DNA of 64,000 nucleotides, from positions 620,001 to 684,000 of the forward strand of contig NZ_JBLUWW010000003.1 in the NCBI RefSeq assembly GCF_048323655.1, read 5' to 3'. The DNA is from Salinimicrobium soli (GTDB lineage: Bacteria > Bacteroidota > Bacteroidia > Flavobacteriales > Flavobacteriaceae). How positions within the stretch are numbered: position 1 is the first letter of the stretch; every line of letters begins with the position of its first letter. A program made the position numbers and the translations under genes. The notes below the pieces were generated by a model that saw only the letters and a list, made by a program, of their open reading frames with translations, was not told the DNA's origin and made no database searches. Shown here in pieces: positions 8,968-17,501 of the stretch.

Positions 8968-10047
8968 ATGACAATCGAAGCACGCAGGGAAAAGTTAGAG
9001 ATCCTCGGAAAATTTCTGGGACAGTTCAAAATGACCGGGATCGAAAAAGCAAATGATATCCCGCACAATGATCCTTATTTTGAACTTTTAAAGCAAAAAG
9101 CGGAAGCTGCCGTACACCACAACGGCTGGTTCACCCTCGAAAATGTCCTTTTTTCACTGGAGAACTGGAGCAAGGCCCTTACTTCTGAAAATCTTCAAAA
9201 ATGGCTTTCCGGGTATGATTTTAAAGAGGTTACTCCGAAGAGGGTCGGGTTGGTTCTGGCCGGAAACATTCCACTGGTTGGATTTCATGATCTAATATCT
9301 GTCCTGGTAAGCGGACACACAGCTCTCGTCAAACAATCTTCTAATGATACACAGCTTCTGCCTGTAATTGTGGATTACCTTGGAGCTATTGCCCCGGAAT
9401 GGAAAGATTCAGTAGAATTTATTTCTGACTCTGAAGGTGGTGCCTCAAAAATGGAAAATTATGATGCTGTTATTGCTACCGGAAGCAACAATACAGCCCG
9501 TTATTTCGAGTATTACTTTAAAGACAAGCCCTCCATAATCAGAAAGAACCGAAATTCGGCTGCGGTACTTACCGGAGAGGAATCTACCGAACAACTTACT
9601 GCTTTGGGTGAGGATATCTTTAGATATTACGGTCTGGGATGTCGCAATGTTTCGAAGCTTTATGTGCCTGAAGATTATGATTTTGATGCCTTTTTTAAAG
9701 CTATTTATGATTGGAATCCAATAATGAATCAGGCGAAGTATTCAAATAACTACGATTATAATAAGGCCGTCTACCTTATGAGCCTGTTCAAACTTCTGGA
9801 GAACGGATTTTTGATCCTCAAAGAAGATAAAGGCTTTGGGTCTCCAATTGCGACACTATTCTACGAGCGATATTCCAGTCTGAACGCGGTGAAAGTAGAA
9901 CTAAATATTCAAAAAGAGAATATTCAGTGTGTGGTTGGTAAGGGCATTTTGGATACAGAAGTAGAATTTGGGCAAACACAGCATCCGGAATTATGGGATT
10001 ATGCAGATAATGTAGACACTCTTGCATTTCTAACGAAAAAGATATAA
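8968..10047 (+). CDS. LuxC-type acyl-CoA reductase
   Basis: This 359-residue member of the aldehyde-dehydrogenase-like LuxC family would reduce acyl-CoA or acyl esters to aldehydes with NADPH. The likely catalytic cysteine is in GLGCRNVSKLYVPE (about residue 224), and a nucleotide-binding region precedes it (LVLAGNIPLVG near 93-103, then VIATGSNNTARYF near 168-180). In flavobacteria this gene is commonly found beside serC and serA, as here. It is cytosolic. The physiological substrate is unknown, and no lux genes are present. Confidence 0.85.
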   Translation: MTIEARREKLEILGKFLGQFKMTGIEKANDIPHNDPYFELLKQKAEAAVHHNGWFTLENVLFSLENWSKALTSENLQKWLSGYDFKEVTPKRVGLVLAGNIPLVGFHDLISVLVSGHTALVKQSSNDTQLLPVIVDYLGAIAPEWKDSVEFISDSEGGASKMENYDAVIATGSNNTARYFEYYFKDKPSIIRKNRNSAAVLTGEESTEQLTALGEDIFRYYGLGCRNVSKLYVPEDYDFDAFFKAIYDWNPIMNQAKYSNNYDYNKAVYLMSLFKLLENGFLILKEDKGFGSPIATLFYERYSSLNAVKVELNIQKENIQCVVGKGILDTEVEFGQTQHPELWDYADNVDTLAFLTKKI

Positions 10048-10146
10048 AAAACCCATTTTTCAGCCATATTTAATCCCAAATTATTATTTCAATAACAAGT
10101 ATTCCGTTATGATTTTCTCATATTTGTAACTGTCAAAAAAACCAAT

Positions 10147-11211
10147 ATGAAAAAACACAATTTTAGTGCGGGACCTTGTATCCTTCCGCAGGAAGTATTT
10201 CAGGAAGCTTCTCAGGCCATAGTAGATTTCAACAATTCAGGCTTATCCATATTAGAAATATCGCATCGCAGCAAAGATTTTGTAGATGTGATGGAAGAAG
10301 CCCGCAGCCTATCACTGGAGTTGCTTGGTCTTGAAGGAAAAGGCTATAAAGCACTTTTTCTGCAGGGAGGAGCGAGTACGCAATTCCTTATGGTAGCTTA
10401 TAACCTTCTTAAGAATAAGGCCGCTTACCTCAATACAGGTACCTGGAGCACAAAGGCCATAAAAGAAGCTAAATTCTTCGGCGAAGTCAAAGAAGTAGCC
10501 TCTTCTGCAGACCAGGACTTCAAATATATTCCGAAAGGTTTTTTCATTCCGTCAGATGTTGACTATTTCCACTGCACTAGTAACAATACTATCTACGGTA
10601 CTCAGATGAAGGAATTTCCAAATACACCCAGACCAATGGTTTGCGATATGAGTAGTGATATTTTTTCCCGCCAGATGGATTTTTCAAAGTTCGATCTTAT
10701 CTATGCGGGTGCACAAAAGAATATGGGTCCTGCAGGGACTACCCTCGTGGTAATTAAAGAGGATATCCTGGGAAAAGTAGATCGCTCTGTTCCTTCCATG
10801 ATGGACTACAAGGTGCACTTAAATAAAGCCAGTATGTTCAATACGCCTGCTGTTTATGCCGTGTATGTATCTATGCTGACGTTGCGTTGGTTGAAGAAAA
10901 ACGGTGGCATCGCCGGAATTGAAGAACAGAATGAGAAAAAGGCGAACCTGCTTTATTCTGAAATAGATATTAACCCATTGTTTGAAGGCTACGCCAAAAA
11001 GGAAGACCGTTCTCAAATGAACGCAACTTTTAATTTGGTAAATGATGACCTGAAAGAAACTTTTGACACCATGTGGAAAGAGGCCGGAATAAATGGCCTT
11101 AACGGACATCGCAGCGTCGGCGGTTATCGCGCCTCGATGTACAATGCCTTACCTCTGGAAAGTGTACAGGTGCTGGTGGACGTGATGAGTGAGCTGGAAA
11201 GAAAAGCCTAA
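10147..11211 (+). CDS. serC: Phosphoserine aminotransferase
   Basis: This 354-residue PLP enzyme converts 3-phosphohydroxypyruvate and glutamate to phosphoserine in serine synthesis, with a possible second role in pyridoxal phosphate synthesis. The N-terminus NFSAGPCILP and the PLP-lysine segment YAGAQKNMGPAG (about 191-202) are diagnostic. serA, the preceding step of the pathway, follows 45 bp downstream on the same strand. A weak 5-bp inverted repeat TGTCA/TGACA at 11214-11227 lies between the two genes and may attenuate. Length is normal for SerC. Confidence 0.95.
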   Translation: MKKHNFSAGPCILPQEVFQEASQAIVDFNNSGLSILEISHRSKDFVDVMEEARSLSLELLGLEGKGYKALFLQGGASTQFLMVAYNLLKNKAAYLNTGTWSTKAIKEAKFFGEVKEVASSADQDFKYIPKGFFIPSDVDYFHCTSNNTIYGTQMKEFPNTPRPMVCDMSSDIFSRQMDFSKFDLIYAGAQKNMGPAGTTLVVIKEDILGKVDRSVPSMMDYKVHLNKASMFNTPAVYAVYVSMLTLRWLKKNGGIAGIEEQNEKKANLLYSEIDINPLFEGYAKKEDRSQMNATFNLVNDDLKETFDTMWKEAGINGLNGHRSVGGYRASMYNALPLESVQVLVDVMSELERKA

Positions 11212-11256
11212 AATGTCATTTTTGACACCTAATTTTTAAAACTCTCAACATAACAG

Positions 11257-12210
11257 ATGAAAGTCTTAGCAAACGACGGAATTTCCCCGGGTGGCCAAAA
11301 AGCCCTTGAGGAAGCCGGTTTTGAAGTAACTACAACTAAAGTGGCCCAGGAACAACTGGAAAACTATCTCAAAGAAAATAAGATCGACGTCCTGCTCGTG
11401 AGAAGCGGGACTAAAGTAAGAAAGGACATTATTGACCACTGCCCGGACCTCAAGATCATTGGTCGTGCCGGTGTGGGAATGGACAATATCGATGTGGAAT
11501 ACGCCCGAAAAAAAGGTATTAAGGTGATCAATACACCTGCCGCCTCTTCCAGTTCTGTGGCAGAATTGGTCTTTGCGCACCTTTTTGGCGGCGTTCGTTA
11601 TTTACACGATGCCAACAGGAACATGCCTCTGGAAGGTGATTCCAGATTCAAGGAGCTAAAAAAGAACTATGCGGGTGGCCGTGAACTCCGCGGAAAGACA
11701 CTTGGAATCATTGGCTTCGGAAGAATTGGTCGTGAAGTGGCAAAGATCGCCCTGGGAATTGGAATGAAGGTGATCGCCAGTGACCGCACTGAAGGTGAGG
11801 CAGAGATCACTCTGGAATTCTATAATCACCAGGAGATCAAGATCCCGATCAAAACCGAACCTGTAGATAAGCTCATCAAACATTCAGATTTTATTACTCT
11901 TCATGTCCCGGCTCAAAAGGAACCGGTAATTGGAAGGGAAGAGATCCAAAAAATGAAAGATGGCGTTGGAATTATTAATGCTGCGAGAGGCGGAGTAATT
12001 GACGAAGTTGCTTTGATCGATGCGCTTGAAAGCGGAAAAGTTTCTTTTGCAGGATTGGACACTTTCCAAAGCGAACCCTCCCCTGCCATTAAAGTCTTGA
12101 TGAATGGCCGTGTTTCTTTAAGTCCGCACATTGGCGCGGCTACGAATGAGGCCCAGGAAAGAATTGGCCTGGAACTCGCTGACCAGATCATTGAGATCCT
12201 CAAAAAATAG
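11257..12210 (+). CDS. serA: D-3-phosphoglycerate dehydrogenase, short form
   Basis: This 317-residue enzyme oxidises 3-phosphoglycerate to 3-phosphohydroxypyruvate, the first step of serine synthesis, using NAD. The Rossmann motif LGIIGFGRIGREV lies near 149-161. The catalytic arginine is in NAARGGVIDE and the catalytic histidine in SPHIGAAT near 289-296. There is no C-terminal ACT domain, so serine feedback control of the usual long type is not expected. It follows serC with no strong terminator between them and is closed by the hairpin at 12235-12266. Confidence 0.92.
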   Translation: MKVLANDGISPGGQKALEEAGFEVTTTKVAQEQLENYLKENKIDVLLVRSGTKVRKDIIDHCPDLKIIGRAGVGMDNIDVEYARKKGIKVINTPAASSSSVAELVFAHLFGGVRYLHDANRNMPLEGDSRFKELKKNYAGGRELRGKTLGIIGFGRIGREVAKIALGIGMKVIASDRTEGEAEITLEFYNHQEIKIPIKTEPVDKLIKHSDFITLHVPAQKEPVIGREEIQKMKDGVGIINAARGGVIDEVALIDALESGKVSFAGLDTFQSEPSPAIKVLMNGRVSLSPHIGAATNEAQERIGLELADQIIEILKK

Positions 12211-12234
12211 AGACCTAATTCTCTTAAGAAAAGG

Positions 12235-12266
12235 AAATGCTTCTGTTAAAGGAAGCATTTTTTTTT
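12235..12266 (+). terminator. Terminator after serA
   Basis: AAATGCTTC (12235-12243) pairs with GAAGCATTT (12252-12260), and the T-run extends to 12266. The 9-bp stem and 8-nt loop close the serC-serA unit. Confidence 0.85.
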
Positions 12267-12333
12267 GTGAAATGCCCGTTGCTCCTATCCTGATGCAATC
12301 AATATTTCGTAAATTATAAACAAAAAGGAAGTT

Positions 12334-12942
12334 ATGGCGTCCATTTTAGATTTTTTAGATACAACGAAAGGAAAGGAATTCATTCAGAAATCCAGCGATG
12401 AAGTAAATGAGTCTCCCGATAAGGTGAAGTCTGCACTTGGTATGGCCTTACCAATGTTGATGGGTGCTATTAAGAAGAATACGAACGACGCTGAAGGTGC
12501 AGAAAAACTCAATAAAGAGCTGGAAAAGGATAAACACAACGGTTCTGTTCTAGATAATTTGGGAGGCAGTGCCATCAGCGGTTTATTGGGAGAAGGTTCC
12601 GGAATTCTGGAGCATATCCTTGGCGGCAGCCAGTCCAAAGTGGCAAATGCCGTAGGTTCTGCTATTGGAATGGATCCTTCCAAGGTAGCCAAGCTCCTAA
12701 AAATGGCAGCTCCTGTTGTCATGGGAATTCTGGGAAAACAAAAACGCAAAGACAATGTTGGCAAAGGCGGAATACAAGACCTCGTAGGTTCTGCTCTTGG
12801 TAGTAATTCCTCTCATGATCAATCATTACTGGAGACCTTTTTGGATTCTGATAAAGACGGTTCCATTGCCGATGATGTAGCAGGAAAGATCTTTGGAGGG
12901 AAGGATAAATCAAAAGGCCTGGGAGGCTTTTTTAAAGGATAA
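12334..12942 (+). CDS. DUF937-family protein
   Basis: This 202-residue protein is rich in Gly, Ala, Lys and Ser, with amphipathic helical repeats such as VKSALGMALPMLMGAIKKN (about 31-49) and VAKLLKMAAPVVMGILGKQ (about 113-131). That pattern is typical of DUF937, whose function is unknown. The C-terminus has a DSDKDGSIADDV segment resembling a single EF-hand or dockerin-type calcium loop, followed by a Gly/Lys tail. There is no signal peptide. It is followed after 8 bp by a lipoprotein gene, so the two are probably co-transcribed. Confidence 0.78.
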   Translation: MASILDFLDTTKGKEFIQKSSDEVNESPDKVKSALGMALPMLMGAIKKNTNDAEGAEKLNKELEKDKHNGSVLDNLGGSAISGLLGEGSGILEHILGGSQSKVANAVGSAIGMDPSKVAKLLKMAAPVVMGILGKQKRKDNVGKGGIQDLVGSALGSNSSHDQSLLETFLDSDKDGSIADDVAGKIFGGKDKSKGLGGFFKG

Positions 12943-12950
12943 GATACATT

Positions 12951-13385
12951 ATGAAAAATCTGCTGTACACATTGCTCTTGGGATTGTTCATCTATAGTTG
13001 CTCCTCAACAAAGCAAAGAAAGATGAGTTCCGGTGATGCGATGAATGATTCACTGGTGAGTGACACTGTGAGAATTGCCAATGATACCCTCGAGTACGAG
13101 ATCATAATTATTGATCCCGGCTTCTCTTATTTCCTGGCTGCTATTGCCCGGCCGGAAGGATACTATACGCAATCTTATTTGGAAAATAAGAACCGTATCC
13201 TTGTTCAGGATTATAATTACCGGGTGCGACAACCTTTTCAGTACAATCCGGAGATCTATACCGAAGAGATAAATTACGACTCTCAGATCGATTATGGATA
13301 TGATGTGAATTATAAGCTATACAATTACTTTGTTTACCTCTCCCGGAAGTATGGCGAACGTTTTTCGGTGCCTACGCGTCTTTGA
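12951..13385 (+). CDS. DUF6146-type lipoprotein
   Basis: This 144-residue protein begins with a lipoprotein signal, MKNLLYTLLLGLFIYSCSS, with the lipobox cysteine at residue 17. The mature part has a beta-rich stretch (YEIIIIDPGFSYFLAAIARPEG) and a tyrosine-rich C-terminus (YGYDVNYKLYNYFVYLSRKYG). This matches the flavobacterial DUF6146 proteins as I recall them. It is probably an outer-membrane or periplasm-facing lipoprotein of unknown role. It lies 8 bp after the DUF937 gene. Confidence 0.72.
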   Translation: MKNLLYTLLLGLFIYSCSSTKQRKMSSGDAMNDSLVSDTVRIANDTLEYEIIIIDPGFSYFLAAIARPEGYYTQSYLENKNRILVQDYNYRVRQPFQYNPEIYTEEINYDSQIDYGYDVNYKLYNYFVYLSRKYGERFSVPTRL

Positions 13386-13451
13386 TCCGAATACTTTAGC
13401 GGTAAATTAGTTTTGATAAGGACAAAACCATCCGGTTCTGTCTTTTCTTTT

Positions 13452-13459
13452 TATATTTG
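13452..13459 (+). promoter_or_regulatory. -7 promoter element very close to a start codon
   Basis: TATATTTG matches TAnnTTTG exactly and ends only 4 bp before the ATG at 13464, so transcription would start at or within a few bases of the start codon. This argues for the ATG start rather than the upstream TTG at 13413, and suggests a leaderless or near-leaderless mRNA. Confidence 0.55.
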
Positions 13460-13463
13460 CGCC

Positions 13464-13787
13464 ATGGAAAAACTAAAAGCACGTTGGGATATTTCCTCAA
13501 ACTGGCAGGTGATCTTGATCATCTTTGTTTTTGCTATTACAGGTTCTTCTTCAGTTTATGTGGCAAGGCCGATATTGGAATTCCTTGGGATTACCCGCGT
13601 TAATTTCACTCCGGAATTCTTTTGGGGAGGGATTAGTTACTATGCGATAAGGATACTCATAATATTTCCAACTTACCAGCTCCTGCTCGTTACTTACGGA
13701 TGGATCTTTGGGCAGGCTAGATTTTTCTGGAACTTTGAGAAGAATATGCTGAGCCGCATAGGTCTTGCCAGGCTTCTTAAATTGTAG
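13464..13787 (+). CDS. DUF6787-type small inner-membrane protein
   Basis: This is a 107-residue protein starting at ATG 13464 (MEKLKARWDISSNWQ). An in-frame TTG at 13413 would add 17 residues but lies upstream of the -7 element at 13452, so it is rejected. Two hydrophobic helices are visible: VILIIFVFAITGSSSVYVA (about 16-34) and IRILIIFPTYQLLLVTYGWIFG (about 64-85), the latter followed by FWNFEKNMLSR. This matches the DUF6787 family common in flavobacteria. Function is unknown. Confidence 0.7.
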   Translation: MEKLKARWDISSNWQVILIIFVFAITGSSSVYVARPILEFLGITRVNFTPEFFWGGISYYAIRILIIFPTYQLLLVTYGWIFGQARFFWNFEKNMLSRIGLARLLKL

Positions 13788-13791
13788 AATT

Positions 13792-14115
13792 ATGAAGATA
13801 TTCTATAAGTTTAGCGTAATATTTCTTGTAGGGCTTCTCACCTTTCCTTCAGCTGTTGAATTGGCTCACGTTTTTTCAGGCCACCAACACCATTTTTGTA
13901 ACCATTATTCCGACTCACATTTTCATCAGAAGAGTGATGTTTGTAGTCTTTTTCACTTTCAGAAGACTTCTTTTTCGGGAGTTGAATTTCTCAGCTTCAC
14001 TCCTTTTACCGCAGAAATTTCCAACAGTGAAATTTTAAGGACCTATCAATTTTTAAGTACCTCTCGCACGCATGATTTTCTTCTGCGCGGGCCTCCGTCA
14101 GTTTTTCTTTCTTGA
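13792..14115 (+). CDS. His-rich secreted small protein before the TonB receptor
   Basis: This is a 107-residue protein starting at ATG 13792, with an N-terminal signal (MKIFYKFSVIFLVGLLTFPSA). The mature part has a His/Cys-rich segment, SGHQHHFCNHYSDSHFHQK (about 29-47), followed by DVCSLFHF, which could bind a transition metal. It lies 42 bp before a TonB-dependent receptor that has its own His/Glu-rich loop, so the pair probably handles the same metal in the periplasm. The upstream in-frame start at 13765 overlaps the previous gene and is less likely. No named family was recognised. Confidence 0.65.
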   Translation: MKIFYKFSVIFLVGLLTFPSAVELAHVFSGHQHHFCNHYSDSHFHQKSDVCSLFHFQKTSFSGVEFLSFTPFTAEISNSEILRTYQFLSTSRTHDFLLRGPPSVFLS

Positions 14116-14157
14116 ATCCTTTCAGAAAATACTGTTTTACGTACTTAAAATAAAATT

Positions 14158-16410
14158 ATGCAAAAGATCATTTTTTTGCTGTTGAGCCTTTCAGCAGCAC
14201 TGGCCTATGGACAACAAAACCTTAAAGGGACTGTTCTTGATGCCACCACCGGAGAACCAATTATTGGGCCTTCAGTATATATATCAAAGCTTGAAAAAGG
14301 AAGTATTTCGGATATTTCCGGAGAATTTATTTTGGAAAATATTCCGGAGGGCAAACATAATCTGCTAATTTCTTCCCTTGGTTACGGTACCAAAAATGTC
14401 GAAATTGAATTGCCTTTATTAGAAAACCTGGTGGTGCGCCTCTCTCCTACTGCAATTGAAATTGAGGAAGTCATTATTTCCACTCCTTTTCACCAATTGC
14501 AGAGCGATAATGTGATGAAGGTGGAACGCACCACGGTCACAGAACTTACCCGCAGTGGAGCGCTGAACCTTGCAGAAGGTATTTCCAGCATTGCTGGGGT
14601 AGAGACCATTACGACCGGAGCCGGAATTGGAAAACCTGTTATTCGGGGTCTCAGCTCAAACCGGGTACTGGTTTATAGCCAGGGTGTCCGCCTGGAAAAT
14701 CAGCAATTTGGAGATGAACACGGTCTCGGTCTGAGTAGTTCGGGTATGGAGAGCGTGGAAGTGATTAAAGGACCTGCATCCCTGCTCTACGGAAGTGATG
14801 CCCTTGGTGGAGTGTTATATCTGAATCCCGAAAAATATGCTTTGGCAGATAGCACTTCTGTAGATGGTAAGGCTATTTTCTATTCTAATACTCTTGGAGC
14901 CGAAGCTAATGTCGGTTTTAAAACTTCCGGAAACCAGTGGAAGTTTTTGGTGAGAGGAAATTACGCGGCTCATAGTGATTACGAGACCGGTGCCGGTCAA
15001 CGGGTGACCAACAGCCGTTACAATGAAACTGACGTAAAGACCGGAATAGGCTTTAGGAATGATTCCTATAAAGCTGATCTGCGGTATAATCTTAACAGCA
15101 GTGAGCTTGGAATCCCGGAGGAGATTGGGGAGCAAACGACGTCTAGAGATCCACAACTGCCTTATCAGTCGGTTCAAAACCATATACTCAGTCTTGATAA
15201 TTCTTATTATTTCAAAAATTCAAGTTTTAATCTGAAGCTTGGCTATCTTTTTAATAACCGGAAGGAGTTTGAAGAGGAACATGAACATGAGCATGAGGAA
15301 GAACATTCCGAAGAAGGCGAAGCAGATTCCCCGGCTCTTCAAATGCACCTGGAAACTCTGAGTTACGATCTGAAATATAACTTCCCAAAAAAGGGAAATT
15401 TTGAGACTATTGTTGGGATCCAGGGTATGTTTCAAACAAATACAAACCTGGGAGAAGAGATTCTGATCCCCGATGCTTCTGTAAATGACTTCGGAATTCT
15501 GGGAACTGCCCATTATCATTTAGAACGGGCCGATTTTCAGGCTGGTTTGCGATATGACCACAGACAGATCGACAGTAAGGCTGCCGGGCTGGAGGGAAGC
15601 GAAGAGTTCATTGCTCCCATAGACCGGCGATTCGACAGCTACAATGGGGCTTTGGGTATTAAATACGATATTGATGAGCAAATTACAGCAAGGCTAAACC
15701 TTTCCAGTGGGTTTAGAGCTCCAAACCTTGCCGAATTAACTTCCAATGGTACACACAGTGGGGCAAACAGGTTTGAAATCGGTAATCCGGAACTGGATAA
15801 TGAACAGAATTACCAGATAGATGTGTCTCTGGAATATAGAAACCAGCACCTTGAGGTATTCACCAATGCCTTTTTTAACCGGTTGAACAACTACATATAT
15901 CTTGAGCCTACAGGAGAAATTAGAGAGGAAAATCTTGTTTTTCAATACATTCAAAATGATGCAAAATTATATGGAGGCGAAGCAGGGTTTCACTTACATC
16001 CACATCCGGTAGACTGGTTGCATTTTGAGAGCAGTTTTGACGTGGTATTGGGGGAACGGGATAACGGTCAGGCGCTACCTTTAATTCCGGGAGCTTCTAT
16101 TCTCAATACATTCAGAGTGGAGTTTCCGAAATTGAGGAGTTCCTTTGCGGATAGTTTTGCCTTTCTGAGCCTTAAAACCGTTTTTGATCAGAATAGAACC
16201 GGAGAATTTGAAACTCCTACAGGAGGTTACTCTCTGCTAAATGCCGGAATGGGGACAACTCTTCTCTTAGGTGGAAGTGCCCTGGAGCTTCAGGTAAGTG
16301 GCACCAACCTTTTGAACAGAACCTATATCTCTCACCTTTCCCGCCTAAAGCAGGACGGAATTCCAAATATGGGAAGGAATATAATGTTGAGCGCCAGAAT
16401 ATCTCTTTAG
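14158..16410 (+). CDS. TonB-dependent receptor, predicted metal uptake
   Basis: This 750-residue outer-membrane receptor has a signal peptide (MQKIIFLLLSLSAALAYGQ), a CarboxypepD_reg-like domain (about 21-95), a plug domain (VIRGLSSNRVLVYSQGVRL near 160-178; GSDALGGVLYLNP) and a C-terminal beta barrel. A loop near residue 370 is packed with His and Glu (EEEHEHEHEEEH), which suggests recognition of a divalent metal such as zinc, copper or nickel, as in ZnuD-type receptors. The preceding His-rich secreted protein supports this. The metal itself is inference. The gene ends before a strong bidirectional terminator. Confidence 0.88.
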   Translation: MQKIIFLLLSLSAALAYGQQNLKGTVLDATTGEPIIGPSVYISKLEKGSISDISGEFILENIPEGKHNLLISSLGYGTKNVEIELPLLENLVVRLSPTAIEIEEVIISTPFHQLQSDNVMKVERTTVTELTRSGALNLAEGISSIAGVETITTGAGIGKPVIRGLSSNRVLVYSQGVRLENQQFGDEHGLGLSSSGMESVEVIKGPASLLYGSDALGGVLYLNPEKYALADSTSVDGKAIFYSNTLGAEANVGFKTSGNQWKFLVRGNYAAHSDYETGAGQRVTNSRYNETDVKTGIGFRNDSYKADLRYNLNSSELGIPEEIGEQTTSRDPQLPYQSVQNHILSLDNSYYFKNSSFNLKLGYLFNNRKEFEEEHEHEHEEEHSEEGEADSPALQMHLETLSYDLKYNFPKKGNFETIVGIQGMFQTNTNLGEEILIPDASVNDFGILGTAHYHLERADFQAGLRYDHRQIDSKAAGLEGSEEFIAPIDRRFDSYNGALGIKYDIDEQITARLNLSSGFRAPNLAELTSNGTHSGANRFEIGNPELDNEQNYQIDVSLEYRNQHLEVFTNAFFNRLNNYIYLEPTGEIREENLVFQYIQNDAKLYGGEAGFHLHPHPVDWLHFESSFDVVLGERDNGQALPLIPGASILNTFRVEFPKLRSSFADSFAFLSLKTVFDQNRTGEFETPTGGYSLLNAGMGTTLLLGGSALELQVSGTNLLNRTYISHLSRLKQDGIPNMGRNIMLSARISL

Positions 16411-16423
16411 TGTTATAAAACAA

Positions 16424-16457
16424 AAAAGATCCTGAACGAACGGGTTCAGGATCTTTT
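16424..16457. terminator. Bidirectional terminator
   Basis: AAAAGATCCTGAAC (16424-16437) pairs with GTTCAGGATCTTTT (16444-16457) across a 6-nt loop. The A- and T-flanks let it serve both the TonB receptor (+) and the convergent membrane-protein gene (-). Confidence 0.9.
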
Positions 16458-16475
16458 ATTTTATTGGATCATCAA

Positions 16476-16781
16476 TTATCTGGCTTCCACCTCTATTACC
16501 TGCCCCTGCATAACAGGAGCCTTTTTCCATACAAAAGTATAGATCCACATTAAGGTAAAAGTGGGAATGACATCAGTAAATGGGAGGATCTCTTCTAAGA
16601 ATACCAGAACAGATGCTATTTTACCATTGCGGCCGGGATACATTTGACTCATCTTTTTGGCAGCATAGGGCGCCCAGAACAGGTCTAAAAAAGGACCTAC
16701 AAGAGGAATCGAAATTGTCGCCATACCAATAGCATCATAAAATAAACCCTTGGTCAGTAATCTCTTTTTTGATGTGATCAT
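16476..16781 (-). CDS. Small hydrophobic membrane protein
   Basis: This is a 101-residue protein reading from ATG 16781 (MITSKKRLLTKGLFYDAIG). A GTG at 16820 would add 13 basic residues and is less likely. Hydrophobic segments are at about 12-36 (GLFYDAIGMATISIPLVGPF) and 75-90 (PTFTLMWIYTFVW), with a region PGRNGKIASVLVFLEEILPFTDVIP between them. No named family was recognised. It lies downstream of msrA on the same strand and may be co-transcribed with it. Confidence 0.65.
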   Translation of the reverse strand: MITSKKRLLTKGLFYDAIGMATISIPLVGPFLDLFWAPYAAKKMSQMYPGRNGKIASVLVFLEEILPFTDVIPTFTLMWIYTFVWKKAPVMQGQVIEVEAR

Positions 16782-16826
16782 TTTTTTCTTTTTTCTTAGA
16801 TAAAGCAAGAAAAGTGCCACTTTTCG

Positions 16827-17375
16827 TCAGGCTGTCTTTAGCTTGTCTGCAAACTTATTGCGCAGTTTTTGCACTTTAGGATCAATGATCACTCTGCAAT
16901 AGGGTTGTTCGGGGTGGCTATTATAGTAATTATGATGTTCCTCTTCTGCCTCATAGAACTCCTTTGCTTCCCCCACTTGGGTTACAATTGGATCTGAAAA
17001 CACTTCTTCTTCCTCCAGCTGCCTTATCACCTTTTGCACGGTGTTTTTCTGCTCTTCGGAATGATAAAAGACCGCACTTCGATACTGCGTTCCAACATCG
17101 TTCTGCTGCCTGTTAAGAGTGGTTGGATCATGGGTGCTAAAAAAGATATTCAATAACTCTTCGTAAGAGACGATCTCCGGATTAAAATGCAACTGTATGG
17201 CTTCTGCATGGCCGGTCCTTCCGCTAATTACCTCCCGGTATGCCGGATTCTTAATATTTCCTCCGGTAAAACCGGAAACTACCTTTTCTACTCCGGCTAC
17301 CCGTTGAAAGACTGCTTCGGTGCACCAGAAACAACCACCGGCAAAGGTGGCAACCTCTACTTTTTTGTTTTCCAT
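16827..17375 (-). CDS. msrA: Peptide-methionine (S)-S-oxide reductase
   Basis: This 182-residue enzyme repairs oxidised methionine (S-sulfoxide form) in proteins. The catalytic cysteine is in AGGCFWCTE (C15, with C18 nearby), and EEEHHNYYNSHPEQPYC near 145-160 is typical of MsrA. Length fits the short single-domain form without an MsrB fusion. There is no signal peptide, so it is cytosolic. It is probably the first gene of a two-gene unit with the small membrane protein downstream. Confidence 0.95.
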   Translation of the reverse strand: MENKKVEVATFAGGCFWCTEAVFQRVAGVEKVVSGFTGGNIKNPAYREVISGRTGHAEAIQLHFNPEIVSYEELLNIFFSTHDPTTLNRQQNDVGTQYRSAVFYHSEEQKNTVQKVIRQLEEEEVFSDPIVTQVGEAKEFYEAEEEHHNYYNSHPEQPYCRVIIDPKVQKLRNKFADKLKTA

Positions 17376-17501
17376 AGTTTTTTGTTTTAAAGTAGCGAAA
17401 ATTTGAGGATTCTACAATTTACAGCACGTCCTACTTTCAGAAGTTGTATTTCTTGTGTAACATTGCAATCCCCCTTATCACAACAAATAATAGTATAATA
17501 A

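Noticed and set aside
8968..10047. Bioluminescence gene, from LuxC similarity
   Set aside because: No luxA, luxB, luxD or luxE is present, and the neighbours are serine-synthesis genes as usual in flavobacteria.
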